The notes: generated by a model not told the origin, from the letters alone. Numbered from the stretch's first letter, positions 1 to 8,946 are shown. The stretch: DNA of 41,301 nt from Bacteroidota bacterium (GCA_016213405.1 JACRAM010000084.1:1-41301); one strand, 5' to 3'. A program made the numbers and translations.

Positions 1-128
1 TCGTTATCACTTGCTTTTGCCTTCGGCTTCCTCCGCACAATGCCTCGCAACATTGCACTTGCTTTCAGCTAACACTTCGCGTTATCAACGTGTGTTCGGG
101 ACTTGCACCCTATAGTAAAAGAACATGG
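1..128. repeat. Structured intergenic repeat at left edge
   Basis: This stretch has no convincing gene but is full of short direct and inverted repeats. CGTTATCA occurs at 2-9 and again at 80-87, and CACTTGCTTT occurs at about 8-17 and 57-66. GCACAATG (35-42) can pair with CATTGC, and AACAC (71-75) with GTGTT nearby. The layout, with small palindromes in front of a small orphan gene, resembles a cassette boundary or a mobile intergenic repeat. I cannot match it to the attC consensus, so an integron origin is only a guess. The element runs off the left edge of the window. Confidence 0.35.
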
Positions 129-149
129 ATGGCGCACAAAGGAAACGAC

Positions 150-440
150 ATGGCGCTTCAGCAGTCGCTTGTTCGTTCAACGTATCGTTTTCTGCTCAAG
201 CGAAACCGATTATATAAATTTGAAGAATGTATTTTGAATTTCATCCGTAAAAAACTTTCAAAAATTCATTCACAGAAAGAACTTCTTCATTCATTCAGCG
301 AACTGAAAAAGGAAATAACGCAAATCATGAAGGACCCGTTTGAACGGGGAATCATTCAGGATTTTGATTTTGTTTCGTGGCTGGAAAGCAAGATTGAGAA
401 TCGTTCCTTCGCAGAAATAGTTCGCGAGAAAGCAAAATGA
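150..440 (+). CDS. Small hypothetical protein (96 aa)
   Basis: I do not recognise this gene. The frame opens at a GTG at 90, but the first 20 codons overlap the structured repeat and read like noise, so I prefer the ATG at 150; an ATG at 129 is also possible. The protein is basic at the N-terminus and probably alpha-helical. It ends in an acidic-aromatic stretch (FDFVSWLESKIENRSFAEIV), the part most likely to be conserved. There is no signal peptide or membrane segment. It is convergent with the ureohydrolase-like gene, 24 bp away. A cytoplasmic accessory gene is the most that can be said. Confidence 0.5.
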   Translation: MALQQSLVRSTYRFLLKRNRLYKFEECILNFIRKKLSKIHSQKELLHSFSELKKEITQIMKDPFERGIIQDFDFVSWLESKIENRSFAEIVREKAK

Positions 441-464
441 TTGTTCCATCCCACCACTTAGTTC

Positions 465-1634
465 TTACGTTAATTTCTGATACGTCTGCCACCAGCGGTC
501 AGGAACTTCTTCCTTGGTAGCTTCTTCGTAATCTTTGTAGGAACAGGGAACCAAACACTGTCGCTCAAACTTTAATTTTTTCTGTGTGGGATACGGAACT
601 TCCATCCACCAGCGGTCGGAGCGCTTTGATTTGTAAAATATAATTTCATTTTTATTTTCCTTGATGGAAACTCTGTACTTGAGATAATCGGTTTTTTTTC
701 TGAACGGAAAATCCTGATAGCGCTTGTAATATCCCTCAATGAAATACCAAATCATCTGTGCGAGAAGATGCGCAGTCTGCCCTCGTTTATCTTTTGAAGG
801 ATTCATTTCAAAAAATCCAATCGCACTGAGTTTATCGCTCAGCCCTGCGTAGCGGGTAATCTGGCATGCTTCTTCACCATAAAACCCGTTCGGTGATGCG
901 TTGCCGTTGCCTGGTGCATCGCTCATTCGTATTGCCGACATATCGAATGAAAGCAAATCTGCGTGGCGAACAATCGGCTCCACCTGCTCCATATCACTGC
1001 GGACTTCACCCAAACGGCAAGCATCAAAATAAAGTTTATGAAAAAGGTCAATTTCTTTTTGCGCCACGAAATAAGTCTGGTAGCCGATGTTGCTGTAATT
1101 GAAAAGTATGTTCGGCTGGTGAAGAATTATTTTTCCAAGATAGGCGGAAGAATTAAATTCAGAATCAGGACCGCCAATATCAAACTTCGCGTCCACATCC
1201 ACTAAATTTATTGTCGGTTCAATTTTATCAAACGCTTTATACATAGGGAAAGTCAGATCCTGCCCGCCTCCGATCACGATGGGAATGATCTTATTTTTTA
1301 TGAGTTCGTGGCAAACTGCTGTGAGCGCAAAGTACGAGTCCTTCACTGCGTGTCCCTGCCTGATATTTCCCAAATCAACAATTCTCGGCTTGTATTTTCC
1401 TTTGAACAAATTGCAGAGATACGGGCGCACTGCATTTGCTGACTGCCCGCTTCCCTCATTATTAACTGCTCTGCGCTCTTCCTCCACTCCAACAATGGCG
1501 AGATGCATTCCTTTTAATTCAGGAAAAGGTTTTCCATCCACAAATCTTCGGATAGAAGCACCCAGCGTGTTTTCAGGAAATGAATTTGCTGCGTCTATAT
1601 TAACGGGCGAAAGAAATTGAGAGATGTCTTCCAT
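465..1634 (-). CDS. Arginase/formimidoylglutamase-fold protein with degenerate metal site
   Basis: The fold is that of the ureohydrolase superfamily (arginase, agmatinase, formimidoylglutamase), whose members hydrolyse guanidino or formimino groups at a two-manganese centre. The family landmarks are recognisable but altered: GGGQD at 122-126 where active enzymes have GGDH or GGGH, DVDAKFD at 146-152 where they have DAHxD, and SFDMSAI at 229-235 where they have SFDxDxxDP. The downstream APG (240-242) and the Glu in FFEMNPSKD (about 276), followed by TA, are kept. Two metal-binding His are therefore Gln and Lys, and one Asp is Ser. The 389 aa length exceeds a plain arginase because of a C-terminal extension of about 75 aa with paired Trp motifs (RWWMEVPYP, DRWWQTYQ). 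It probably lacks classical hydrolase activity; its role is unknown. Confidence 0.75.
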   Translation of the reverse strand: MEDISQFLSPVNIDAANSFPENTLGASIRRFVDGKPFPELKGMHLAIVGVEEERRAVNNEGSGQSANAVRPYLCNLFKGKYKPRIVDLGNIRQGHAVKDSYFALTAVCHELIKNKIIPIVIGGGQDLTFPMYKAFDKIEPTINLVDVDAKFDIGGPDSEFNSSAYLGKIILHQPNILFNYSNIGYQTYFVAQKEIDLFHKLYFDACRLGEVRSDMEQVEPIVRHADLLSFDMSAIRMSDAPGNGNASPNGFYGEEACQITRYAGLSDKLSAIGFFEMNPSKDKRGQTAHLLAQMIWYFIEGYYKRYQDFPFRKKTDYLKYRVSIKENKNEIIFYKSKRSDRWWMEVPYPTQKKLKFERQCLVPCSYKDYEEATKEEVPDRWWQTYQKLT

Positions 1635-1678
1635 AGAATCATGCTGAACTTGTTTTCAGCTTCTGAATTATTAGTAAG

Positions 1679-1709
1679 CAAATTTAAGTAGCCCTTCGTT
1701 GCAAACAAA
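1679..1709 (-). promoter_or_regulatory. Bacteroidota-type promoter of the ureohydrolase-like gene
   Basis: Read on the minus strand, TTTG (1706-1709) is followed after 19 nt by TAAATTTG (1679-1686), a full match to the TTTG/TAnnTTTG pattern of the major Bacteroidota sigma factor. The leader of about 40 nt holds a hairpin (GCTGAA paired with TTCAGC, about 1643-1661). The gene can therefore be transcribed independently of topA upstream. Confidence 0.6.
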
Positions 1710-1766
1710 GCGAAGCAATCTCAGTTATCAACAGAGTTTTGAAAAGAAAATAAATGATGAAAGGAA

Positions 1767-4418
1767 CTATCTATGTCTCTTCCCTGCAAACTTCCTCTTC
1801 GCTTTCACAATTCTCAGCTTAGGTTTTTTCGGCAAAGTTTTTTTTACAATCAGATGTTTGCTGCTGACTGTCAATTTGCGGCTCGTTGCTTGTGGTTTAA
1901 CTTTTTCAACTTTAGGCTTTTGACTTGGGACTTTTGACTTGCTTTCTGTCTTTCCTTTCTTCGCTTTCTTAATTCCCGCAATGACCAAACACTCTTCCAA
2001 TTCAAGTTCAAGAGGTTCTTTTCCCGCAGGTATTTTGAAAAACTTTTTTCCTGACTGAATGCACGGACCCCATCTGCCAATCACCACTTTCACACGCCTG
2101 TCTTCCGCCCAACTCTTAATGTGTTTTTCTTTGTCTTTCTGTATTTTGACTTTCAAAATTTCAATTGCTTCTTCCAGCGTGATGAGGAAAGGATCAAAGC
2201 GTTTTGGCAGTGATGCGTTGGTGCTTCCATGTTTCAGATAATTTCCAAAAAATCCTTTCGCTGCAATCACAGATTGCCCTTCATATTGCCCGAGTGTTCT
2301 TGGCAAACGCGGACCTGTGAGAATTTCGATTACGCGTTCAAGTGAAATCGTGTACGGGTCTTCCGTTTTAGGAAGAGAAATAAATTCGGTCTTATACTTT
2401 ATATATGGACCAAATCGCCCGATGCTCACCACAATGTCTTCGTTCTCGTGTTTGCCAAGCGTGCGTGGAAGTTTGAAAAGATCCAGCGCACTCTCCAGTG
2501 TGATGGTTTCAATGCTCTGCGCTTTGCGGAGCGAAGCGTATTTTGGTTTTTCCTTGTCATCCTGATGTCCTATCTGTGCCATGGGTCCGAATCGTCCAAC
2601 ACGAACGAGCACTTGTCTTCCCGATTTCGGATCTGTTCCAAGAATTTTTTCTCCGCTCTGACGTTCTGAACTTCCTTCAGCTTCTACAACTGTTTTGTGA
2701 AAAGGCTCGTAAAATTCTGCAAGCATTTTTTTCCACGAAAGTTTTCCTTCGGCAATTTCATCAAACTCTTCTTCCACATAAGCCGTAAACTTGTAATCCA
2801 TTATCTGCGGAAAATATCTTTCAAGAAAATCATTCACCACCATGCCGATATCGGTGGGATACAATTTTCCTTTTTCAGCTCCTGTGATTTCCGTTAGCAT
2901 TTCATGAGAAACTTTGCCACCCTTGAGTAAAAGTTTTTTATAGCTGCGTGTTCTTCCATCGCGGATCTCTTTCGCAACATAATTTCTTTTCACAATAGTA
3001 GAAATGGTTGGTGCGTACGTGGAAGGTCTGCCGATGCCGAGTGATTCCAGTTTCTTTACCAGACTTGCTTCGGTGTATCGCGCTGGCGGCTGAGTAAATC
3101 TTTCCGTAGCAGAAATTTCTTCTATCCCGATTTCCTGCCCGGCTGTTACGCCAGGAAGAATTCCTTCTTCGTTCTCTTCTTCATCATCGGTTCCTTCCAT
3201 ATACACTTTCAGGAATCCGTCAAATAAAATTATTTCTCCTGTTGCAAAAAATTCATCTTCCGACATATTTTGCCTGAGCGTGATAACTGTTTTCTCCAAT
3301 TCCGCATCAGCCATCTGCGAAGCAATGGCTCTTTTCCAAATCAAATCATATAATTTTCTTTGCTGGTCGTCATCTACCTCTGCATTTCGGTTGCTGAAAA
3401 AAGTCGGACGAATCGCTTCGTGCGCTTCTTGCGCGTTTGCGGATTTGGTATGGTATTCCCGCTTCTTCCAGTAATTATCTCCGTATTGCCTGTTGATCTC
3501 ATTCTTTGCCGCATTGAGTGCAAAGCCCGAAAGCGTTACTGAATCGGTTCGCATGTATGTTATCTTTCCGGCTTCATACAATCCCTGCGCAAGGCGCATC
3601 GTCTGCGAAACTGAGTAGCCGAGTTTTCTGCTGGCTTCCTGCTGAAGAGTGGAAGTAGTGAAAGGCGCGGCAGGAGTTCTTCGTGATGGTTTCTTCTCAA
3701 TGTTCTTAACGGAAAAATTTGCTCCGTTTATTTTGTCAAGAAGTGCTTTTGCTTCCTGTTCGGATTTCAATTTTGAAGGATGCTCTCCTTTAAATAAAGT
3801 AACCTTTCCGTTTTCGTCCTTCACAGAAAAAATACCCAATACCTTATAATAGGATGCAATCTCGAATTCATTTATCTCGCGCTCGCGTTCTACTAATAAT
3901 TTAACAGAAACTGACTGAACCCTTCCCGCGGAAAGTGATGGCTTAACCTTCTTCCATAATATAGGGGACAATTCATAGCCCACCAATCGGTCGAGAATCC
4001 TGCGTGCCTGCTGGGCGTTAACAAGGTTTTCGTCAATCGTTCTCGGATTTGCAAGCGCTTCCTGAATGGCAGTTTTGGTTATCTCATGATAAACAACTCG
4101 TTTTGTTTTTTTCACACTGAGTCCGAGCGCACCGCACAAATGCCAGGCAATGGCTTCTCCTTCGCGGTCCTCGTCCGTTGCAAGCCAGATAGTTGTAGCT
4201 TTTTTCGCCAACTGCCTGAGTTCTGCAACAACTTGTTTTTTATCGGGAGAAATTTCGTAAACAGGTTCAAAATCTTTTTTTATATCAACGCCCATGTTTT
4301 TCTTGGGCAGATCTCGTATGTGCCCCACGCTGGACTTCACAGTGAAGTCATCACCTAAAAATTTTTCTATGGTTCTTGCTTTGGCTGGCGACTCAACGAT
4401 TACGAGATTCTTTGACAT
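1767..4418 (-). CDS. topA: DNA topoisomerase I
   Basis: Type IA topoisomerase that relaxes negative supercoils by single-strand cleavage and passage. The N-terminal TOPRIM domain begins with the classic LVIVESPAKA and has the acidic DEDREGE motif at 82-88. The catalytic Tyr is Y288 in ITYMRTDS. Instead of the C4 zinc fingers of the E. coli enzyme, the C-terminal part has four glycine-rich repeat modules (each around a GRFGP, GFFGN or GRWGP core), as in other Bacteroidota TopA. A Lys-rich tail of about 60 residues follows, probably binding DNA. At 883 aa it is normal for the phylum. It is the middle gene of three on the minus strand, 132 bp from the ureohydrolase-like gene. Confidence 0.97.
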   Translation of the reverse strand: MSKNLVIVESPAKARTIEKFLGDDFTVKSSVGHIRDLPKKNMGVDIKKDFEPVYEISPDKKQVVAELRQLAKKATTIWLATDEDREGEAIAWHLCGALGLSVKKTKRVVYHEITKTAIQEALANPRTIDENLVNAQQARRILDRLVGYELSPILWKKVKPSLSAGRVQSVSVKLLVEREREINEFEIASYYKVLGIFSVKDENGKVTLFKGEHPSKLKSEQEAKALLDKINGANFSVKNIEKKPSRRTPAAPFTTSTLQQEASRKLGYSVSQTMRLAQGLYEAGKITYMRTDSVTLSGFALNAAKNEINRQYGDNYWKKREYHTKSANAQEAHEAIRPTFFSNRNAEVDDDQQRKLYDLIWKRAIASQMADAELEKTVITLRQNMSEDEFFATGEIILFDGFLKVYMEGTDDEEENEEGILPGVTAGQEIGIEEISATERFTQPPARYTEASLVKKLESLGIGRPSTYAPTISTIVKRNYVAKEIRDGRTRSYKKLLLKGGKVSHEMLTEITGAEKGKLYPTDIGMVVNDFLERYFPQIMDYKFTAYVEEEFDEIAEGKLSWKKMLAEFYEPFHKTVVEAEGSSERQSGEKILGTDPKSGRQVLVRVGRFGPMAQIGHQDDKEKPKYASLRKAQSIETITLESALDLFKLPRTLGKHENEDIVVSIGRFGPYIKYKTEFISLPKTEDPYTISLERVIEILTGPRLPRTLGQYEGQSVIAAKGFFGNYLKHGSTNASLPKRFDPFLITLEEAIEILKVKIQKDKEKHIKSWAEDRRVKVVIGRWGPCIQSGKKFFKIPAGKEPLELELEECLVIAGIKKAKKGKTESKSKVPSQKPKVEKVKPQATSRKLTVSSKHLIVKKTLPKKPKLRIVKAKRKFAGKRHR

Positions 4419-4434
4419 AAATTTTTAAAACGTT

Positions 4435-4466
4435 TTACAATTTCTGTTCATTCTTTTAAATTGTAA
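4435..4466 (-). promoter_or_regulatory. Inverted repeat in topA leader
   Basis: TTACAATTT (4435-4443) and AAATTGTAA (4458-4466) form a perfect 9 bp inverted repeat 17-48 bp upstream of the topA start. Further upstream, TTCCTTTG (minus strand, 4492-4499) is a one-mismatch match to a -7 box, so the repeat would lie in the leader RNA or act as an operator. Its function is unproven. Confidence 0.35.
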
Positions 4467-4576
4467 GACGCACGAAATCAAATTTTGGTTGCAAAGGAAA
4501 ACATTTTTTTCTTTCCAAAAATTATTTACTTTTTTTGAAAACTATTTTCCGCTATGAAAAACGATGTGAAAAATAA

Positions 4577-5980
4577 TTATTTTCTTACAAGCTTTGCCAC
4601 ACTTTCAACATGTGCGGTGTGCGGAAACATATCAACGGGCTGAACTTTTTCTACAGAATATTTTTCAATCAACATCGAAATGTCTCTTGCCTGTGTGGCC
4701 GGATTGCAGGAAACATAAATAATCTTTTCGGGAGCAATTTCTAAAATCTTTTTTACCACCTCTTCATGCATTCCCGCTCGTGGCGGGTCAGTGATTATTA
4801 CATCTGGTTTACCGTGAAAAGAAATAAATTCATTGCTCAGCGTATCTTGTATATCTCCAGCGAAAAACATTGTGTTGGAAATTTTATTTATCTGAGAATT
4901 CATTTTCGCGTCTTCAATCGCTTCCGGAATATATTCAATGCCGATAACCTTCTTAGCTTGCCGGGAGACAAAATTTGCAATAGTACCCGTGCCCGTATAT
5001 AAATCATAAACTATTTCATTGCCTTTGAGTTCAGCAAAATCTCTTGCAACCTTATAAAGTTCGTAGGCTTGTGATGAGTTCGTTTGAAAAAATGATTGGG
5101 GGCTGATACGAAATTTTAATCCTTCCATCTCTTCTTCAATGAAATCATTTCCTGAAAATGTTTTTACTTCCAAATCAAAAATTGAATCGTTCTTCTTCGG
5201 ATTGATGACGTATTGCAGAGAAGTTATCTGAGTAAACTTGCCTGAAATGTGTTTCAATAATTTCTCTCCCGCTAATTTGTCTTCATAAAAAAATACTACT
5301 ACTACCATCAACTGCCCGATAGAAGTATTCCTTATTATAAGGTTCCGCAAGAAGCCGGTTTGCCTTCTTATGTCAAAAAACTCTAATTTATTTTCAAGTG
5401 CATACTTTTTGACTTCCAAACGAACCGCATTCGATGGATCTTCCTGCAAATGGCATTGTTCAATATCGAGAACTTTATCAAATAGTTTTGGAATATGAAA
5501 GCCCAATCCGTTTTGCTGCTGGTTCCAGATTTCCGGCTTCAGGTTCATATCCGTCAGCCATTTTTTGTTTGAGAAAGTAAATTCGAGCTTATTGCGATAA
5601 TGAAAAATATTTTTCGAAGGAATGATTGGAAAAAATTTGCTCGTGTTTTGGGAAAGTCCTCCGATTCTCGTCAGCGCGTCTCCCACATATTTCTGTTTGT
5701 AAAATAATTGCGTTTCATAATTTAAATTCTGCCACTTACATCCTCCGCATGTTCCGAAGTGTTTGCAAACAGGTTCGGCTCTTTTCTCAGAATATTTTTG
5801 ATAGTGCATTACTTTCCCTTCGCGGTAATTGCTTTTCTTTTTCGTGATTTCAATATCCACGACATCGCCCGGCACCGCAAAATCAATGAAGCATACAATA
5901 TTATTTACACGTCCGATTCCTTTTCCCTCCGTGCTGATATCTGTGATTTCTACATTCTGAAATGTTTGTCTCGTCTTCAT
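4577..5980 (-). CDS. rlmD: 23S rRNA (uracil-5-)-methyltransferase, RlmD/TrmA family
   Basis: SAM-dependent enzyme that makes 5-methyluridine in RNA, most likely U1939 of 23S rRNA. Numbering from the chosen ATG (467 aa): TRAM RNA-binding domain at about 1-60; iron-sulphur cysteines in CKHFGTCGGCKWQ (C72, C78, C81) plus a later Cys in IEQCH; SAM-binding YDLYTGTGTI; DPPRAG loop; catalytic Cys C425 in YVSCNPAT; and the general base in HTAHVE near the end. The frame is open to 6073, but that start would run into rocD on the other strand. The ATG at 5980 begins with the usual MKTRQTF and lies 5 nt after a -7 box. Related RNA m5U methyltransferases (RlmC, TrmA) are the alternative specificity. Confidence 0.9.
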   Translation of the reverse strand: MKTRQTFQNVEITDISTEGKGIGRVNNIVCFIDFAVPGDVVDIEITKKKSNYREGKVMHYQKYSEKRAEPVCKHFGTCGGCKWQNLNYETQLFYKQKYVGDALTRIGGLSQNTSKFFPIIPSKNIFHYRNKLEFTFSNKKWLTDMNLKPEIWNQQQNGLGFHIPKLFDKVLDIEQCHLQEDPSNAVRLEVKKYALENKLEFFDIRRQTGFLRNLIIRNTSIGQLMVVVVFFYEDKLAGEKLLKHISGKFTQITSLQYVINPKKNDSIFDLEVKTFSGNDFIEEEMEGLKFRISPQSFFQTNSSQAYELYKVARDFAELKGNEIVYDLYTGTGTIANFVSRQAKKVIGIEYIPEAIEDAKMNSQINKISNTMFFAGDIQDTLSNEFISFHGKPDVIITDPPRAGMHEEVVKKILEIAPEKIIYVSCNPATQARDISMLIEKYSVEKVQPVDMFPHTAHVESVAKLVRK

Positions 5981-5985
5981 CGCGA

Positions 5986-5993
5986 CAAAGTTA
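5986..5993 (-). promoter_or_regulatory. -7 box TAACTTTG for rlmD
   Basis: A perfect TAnnTTTG on the minus strand, separated by 5 nt from the rlmD ATG at 5980. Transcription would begin at or next to the start codon, giving a leaderless mRNA. No clear TTTG at the expected -33 distance. Confidence 0.45.
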
Positions 5994-6008
5994 GCAGGAT
6001 AAATTTCG

Positions 6009-6016
6009 TACATTCG
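6009..6016 (+). promoter_or_regulatory. -7 box TACATTCG for rocD
   Basis: A TAnnTTCG box 17 nt upstream of the rocD ATG at 6034, in the 53 bp between the divergent genes rlmD and rocD. The -33 element is not obvious. Confidence 0.35.
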
Positions 6017-6033
6017 TACTTCAATTTTCACGA

Positions 6034-7272
6034 ATGGAAACAATGGCTGAAAAATCAATTTCGCAAAAAGCAATGGAGTTGGAAAACCATTACGGTGCTC
6101 ACAATTACCATCCCATTCCGGTTGTTCTTGACAGGGGAGAAGGAGTTTTTGTCTGGGACATGGACGGTAAAAAATATTTTGATTTTCTTTCGGCTTATTC
6201 TGCCGTGAACCAGGGACATTGTCATCCGAAGATTGTTAACGCACTTATCGAACAGGCAAAAAAAATTACGCTTACTTCACGCGCTTTCTACAATTCATCT
6301 TTGGGCGAATACGAAAAATTTATCACGCAGTATTTTGGTTACGAAAAAGTTCTTCCCGCAAATACTGGAGCTGAAGGTGTGGAAACCGCAATGAAACTCT
6401 GCCGCAAATGGGCATACGAGAAAAAGGGAATTGCTGCAAACGAGGCGAAAATAATTGTCTGTGAAGGAAATTTTCACGGAAGAACTATCACTATAGTTTC
6501 TGCTTCTTCCGACCCTGACGCGAAAAATAATTTTGGTCCCTTCACCCCGGGAATAGTTGTTATACCTTATAATGACGTGAACGCTCTTGCCAACGCTCTG
6601 AAGGATAAAAACGTTGCGGGATTTTTGGTGGAGCCGATTCAAGGTGAACGCGGTGTTGTAATTCCGGATGATGGATACATTGCAAAATGTTTTGAGCTCT
6701 GCAAAAAATCAAATGTACTTTTCATTGCCGATGAAATTCAAACCGGACTCGGCAGAACAGGAAAACGTTTGTGTTGTGATCATGAGAATGTTCGTCCGGA
6801 TATTTTGATTCTCGGGAAAGCGCTTTCTGGTGGAACAATGCCTGTATCTGCTGTTCTCGCTGGTGATGAAATTATGCTCTGTATAAAACCGGGTGAACAT
6901 GGTTCTACATACGGAGGAAATCCGCTCGCATGCAAAGTGGCGATTGCTTCTGTAAATGTTTTGGAAGATGAGAATATGTATGAGAATTCTTATCGTCTTG
7001 GAAAAATTCTTCTGAACGAACTGAAAAAAATACAGGGTGAGAAAAGCGATGTTGTTAAAACCGTTCGGGGAAAAGGATTGTTTTGCGCTATTGTTATCAA
7101 AGAAAGAAAAAATAAAACCGCATGGGAACTTTGCCTCGCTTTAAAAGAAAACGGATTGCTTGCCAAACCCACTCACGAAGATATCATCCGTCTTGCTCCT
7201 CCTCTTCTCATCACTGAAAAACAACTGATGGAATGTGTTTCTATTCTTAGAAAAACTATTCTTTCTTTTTAG
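6034..7272 (+). CDS. rocD: Ornithine aminotransferase
   Basis: PLP-dependent class III aminotransferase that converts ornithine and 2-oxoglutarate to glutamate semialdehyde and glutamate, linking arginine/ornithine and proline metabolism. Visible features: N-terminal [19 protein letters not shown] typical of ornithine aminotransferase; GNFHGRT at 145-151; [11 protein letters not shown] at 233-243, containing the PLP-binding Asp; and the Schiff-base Lys K262 in ILGKALSGG. At 412 aa it is the normal length. A second ATG three codons downstream (6043) is an equally good start. It stands alone on the plus strand, convergent with the spermidine-synthase-like gene. An ureohydrolase-fold gene lies 4.4 kb away, but that protein looks inactive, so I do not infer an arginase pathway. 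Confidence 0.93.
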   Translation: METMAEKSISQKAMELENHYGAHNYHPIPVVLDRGEGVFVWDMDGKKYFDFLSAYSAVNQGHCHPKIVNALIEQAKKITLTSRAFYNSSLGEYEKFITQYFGYEKVLPANTGAEGVETAMKLCRKWAYEKKGIAANEAKIIVCEGNFHGRTITIVSASSDPDAKNNFGPFTPGIVVIPYNDVNALANALKDKNVAGFLVEPIQGERGVVIPDDGYIAKCFELCKKSNVLFIADEIQTGLGRTGKRLCCDHENVRPDILILGKALSGGTMPVSAVLAGDEIMLCIKPGEHGSTYGGNPLACKVAIASVNVLEDENMYENSYRLGKILLNELKKIQGEKSDVVKTVRGKGLFCAIVIKERKNKTAWELCLALKENGLLAKPTHEDIIRLAPPLLITEKQLMECVSILRKTILSF

Positions 7273-7276
7273 TAAA

Positions 7277-7336
7277 CACTAATTTCACGAATTAGTACGA
7301 ATTAATATCAATAAGAAAAATTCGTGACAATTAGTG
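7277..7336. terminator. Bidirectional hairpin between convergent genes
   Basis: CACTAATTTCACGAAT (7277-7292) is nearly the reverse complement of ATTCGTGACAATTAGTG (7320-7336). The pair sits between the stop codons of rocD and the convergent methyltransferase-like gene and could stop transcription from both sides. The sequence also resembles AT-rich repeats common between Bacteroidota genes. Confidence 0.45.
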
Positions 7337-8011
7337 CAATTTGTGGCTAACAAAAACCCAGTTCTCAGTTCGCTGGGCAAAAATCCTGCTCCATTCTGTG
7401 TTGCCTATAAAACGATTCATCTGCTTGTAGAGATGCGCACCTTTATCTCTTATTTTTTCGTTGTAGATAACGAGGTTGTAAAATAATATTCCTTTATCGG
7501 ATAACAGATTGCTTACTGCGGATAAAAATATTTCATCCAGAAATTTTTCCGGAATATCAATATCAACAAAAACATCCATGGCGATTAAATCAAATTTTTC
7601 ATTACATCGTTGAACAAAATCATACGCGTCTTCACAGTGAAGTGAAAGATGTTTGTACTTCTCAATGAAAAAATATTTTTTTGCCAATTCAATAACGGCT
7701 TCGTCCTTCTCCACACCGACCATTTCAAGATTTTTTTTGTATTCCTCCTGCAGAATACTTGCCACGCTTCCGCAGCCAAAACCAAGAATTAACACATTGT
7801 TAATCTTTCTTTGTTTGATTCCAAATCGTTTGAATACTATCTGAAAAACTTTGTGAAGTCCGCCAAAAGAATAATTCACATGCTCAGAATCCAAAACATA
7901 TTTTCCGTTTGAATAAAGCACTTCAATCTTTCCGCTCACATCGCTTTTTCTTGCTTCTACTACATGAGTAAAAAGAAAACTGCTGAAATACTTTAGAAGA
8001 TTTTCTTTCAC
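7331..8011 (-). CDS. Spermidine-synthase-like methyltransferase-fold protein
   Basis: Rossmann-fold protein of the SAM-dependent methyltransferase/spermidine synthase group. Motif I is LILGFGCGS (74-82), followed by an acidic residue after strand 2 (GVEKDE, about 99-104) and a DLIAMDVFVD strand (141-150). The protein is 226 aa, shorter than full spermidine synthases (about 280-300 aa), and I do not see the classic LGGGDGG and YHE motifs, so polyamine synthesis is doubtful. It starts 8 bp after the yihY stop codon, as the last gene of a kynA-yihY-this run. The substrate is unknown. Confidence 0.7.
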   Translation of the reverse strand: MKENLLKYFSSFLFTHVVEARKSDVSGKIEVLYSNGKYVLDSEHVNYSFGGLHKVFQIVFKRFGIKQRKINNVLILGFGCGSVASILQEEYKKNLEMVGVEKDEAVIELAKKYFFIEKYKHLSLHCEDAYDFVQRCNEKFDLIAMDVFVDIDIPEKFLDEIFLSAVSNLLSDKGILFYNLVIYNEKIRDKGAHLYKQMNRFIGNTEWSRIFAQRTENWVFVSHKLH

Positions 8012-8019
8012 TGAAAAAA

Positions 8020-8940
8020 TTATAGAGAAGTTTGCTTGTGCTTCGCCTGTTTAATGCTGGCGTTGAGCTCAAAACCCACGAGTAACACCAGCGCGTTGAA
8101 ATAAATCCAGAGCAGAATTACAATCAACGTTCCGATAGAGCCGTAAAGTTTGTTGTATTTTCCGAAATGATCAACGTAATACGCAAATCCCGATGACGTA
8201 ATCACCATCAGTAGTGTTGACATGGTGGAGCCGGCTGAAATAAATTTCCAGCGGACTTTTTGAGAGGGTCCCAGATAATACATAAATGAAATAAGGCAGA
8301 AGAAAAGGCAGAAAAGAATTATCCACCTGCCAAAACGAATCAGATGATAGACAAATTCACCGTGTGTAAAAATTTTATGAATGGCTATTTCGCTGAAGAT
8401 GATAAGCCCAATGGCAATCACGATTAAAACAGTCGAAATGACAACCAACAAAACTGAAACCAGCCGCTGATGAATTGGCTTTCGCGTTTCAATATCGTGA
8501 TAAGAAGTGTTAAAGGCGGTGATGAGCGCGTTGAATCCGTTGGTGGAAAAATACATCGCTGAAATAAATCCGATGGAAAGCAAACCTCCCCGCTGGTTCG
8601 TTACAATATCCATTATCGTATCTTTTGTTGCTTCATACGCATTATGCGGCATCACACTTGCGAACAAGCCAAGGAGTTGTTCCTGAAAATTCGCAATGGG
8701 AATGTATGGAATGAGCGTGAAGAGAAATATAATGCTTGGAAATATGGCGAGAAAAAGACTAAATGCCACAGCAGACGCGCGCATCGGAAGAGAACCTTTG
8801 GTGATTCCCTTCCAGAAAAAACCGGCTACATCATACAATGGAATTTTTTCAAAACCAGGAATAATTATTCTCTTCGAATTCCTGACAATGAACGTAACCA
8901 CAGCTGAGCTGAGAAGAAACTGTATGAGCCGTATCCACAT
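8020..8940 (-). CDS. YihY/BrkB family inner membrane protein
   Basis: Integral membrane protein of the YihY/BrkB family (once annotated as ribonuclease BN, a name since withdrawn). The 306 aa contain about six hydrophobic helices. The family hallmark MRASAVAFSLFLAIFPSI is near residues 53-70, and the segment YLGPSQKVRWKFISAGS comes before the last two helices. The function of the family is not firmly known; transport has been suggested. It lies between the tryptophan dioxygenase (6 bp gap) and the methyltransferase-like gene (8 bp gap), so the three are probably co-transcribed, although I see no functional link. Confidence 0.85.
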   Translation of the reverse strand: MWIRLIQFLLSSAVVTFIVRNSKRIIIPGFEKIPLYDVAGFFWKGITKGSLPMRASAVAFSLFLAIFPSIIFLFTLIPYIPIANFQEQLLGLFASVMPHNAYEATKDTIMDIVTNQRGGLLSIGFISAMYFSTNGFNALITAFNTSYHDIETRKPIHQRLVSVLLVVISTVLIVIAIGLIIFSEIAIHKIFTHGEFVYHLIRFGRWIILFCLFFCLISFMYYLGPSQKVRWKFISAGSTMSTLLMVITSSGFAYYVDHFGKYNKLYGSIGTLIVILLWIYFNALVLLVGFELNASIKQAKHKQTSL

Positions 8941-8946
8941 GAAAAA

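Noticed and set aside
5981-6073. 31-codon N-terminal extension of rlmD
   Set aside because: It would overlap the start of divergent rocD and cover the intergenic promoter boxes; the inner ATG matches the family start.
465-7272. Arginase plus ornithine aminotransferase as an arginine degradation unit
   Set aside because: The arginase-like protein lacks key metal ligands, and the two genes lie 4.4 kb apart on opposite strands.
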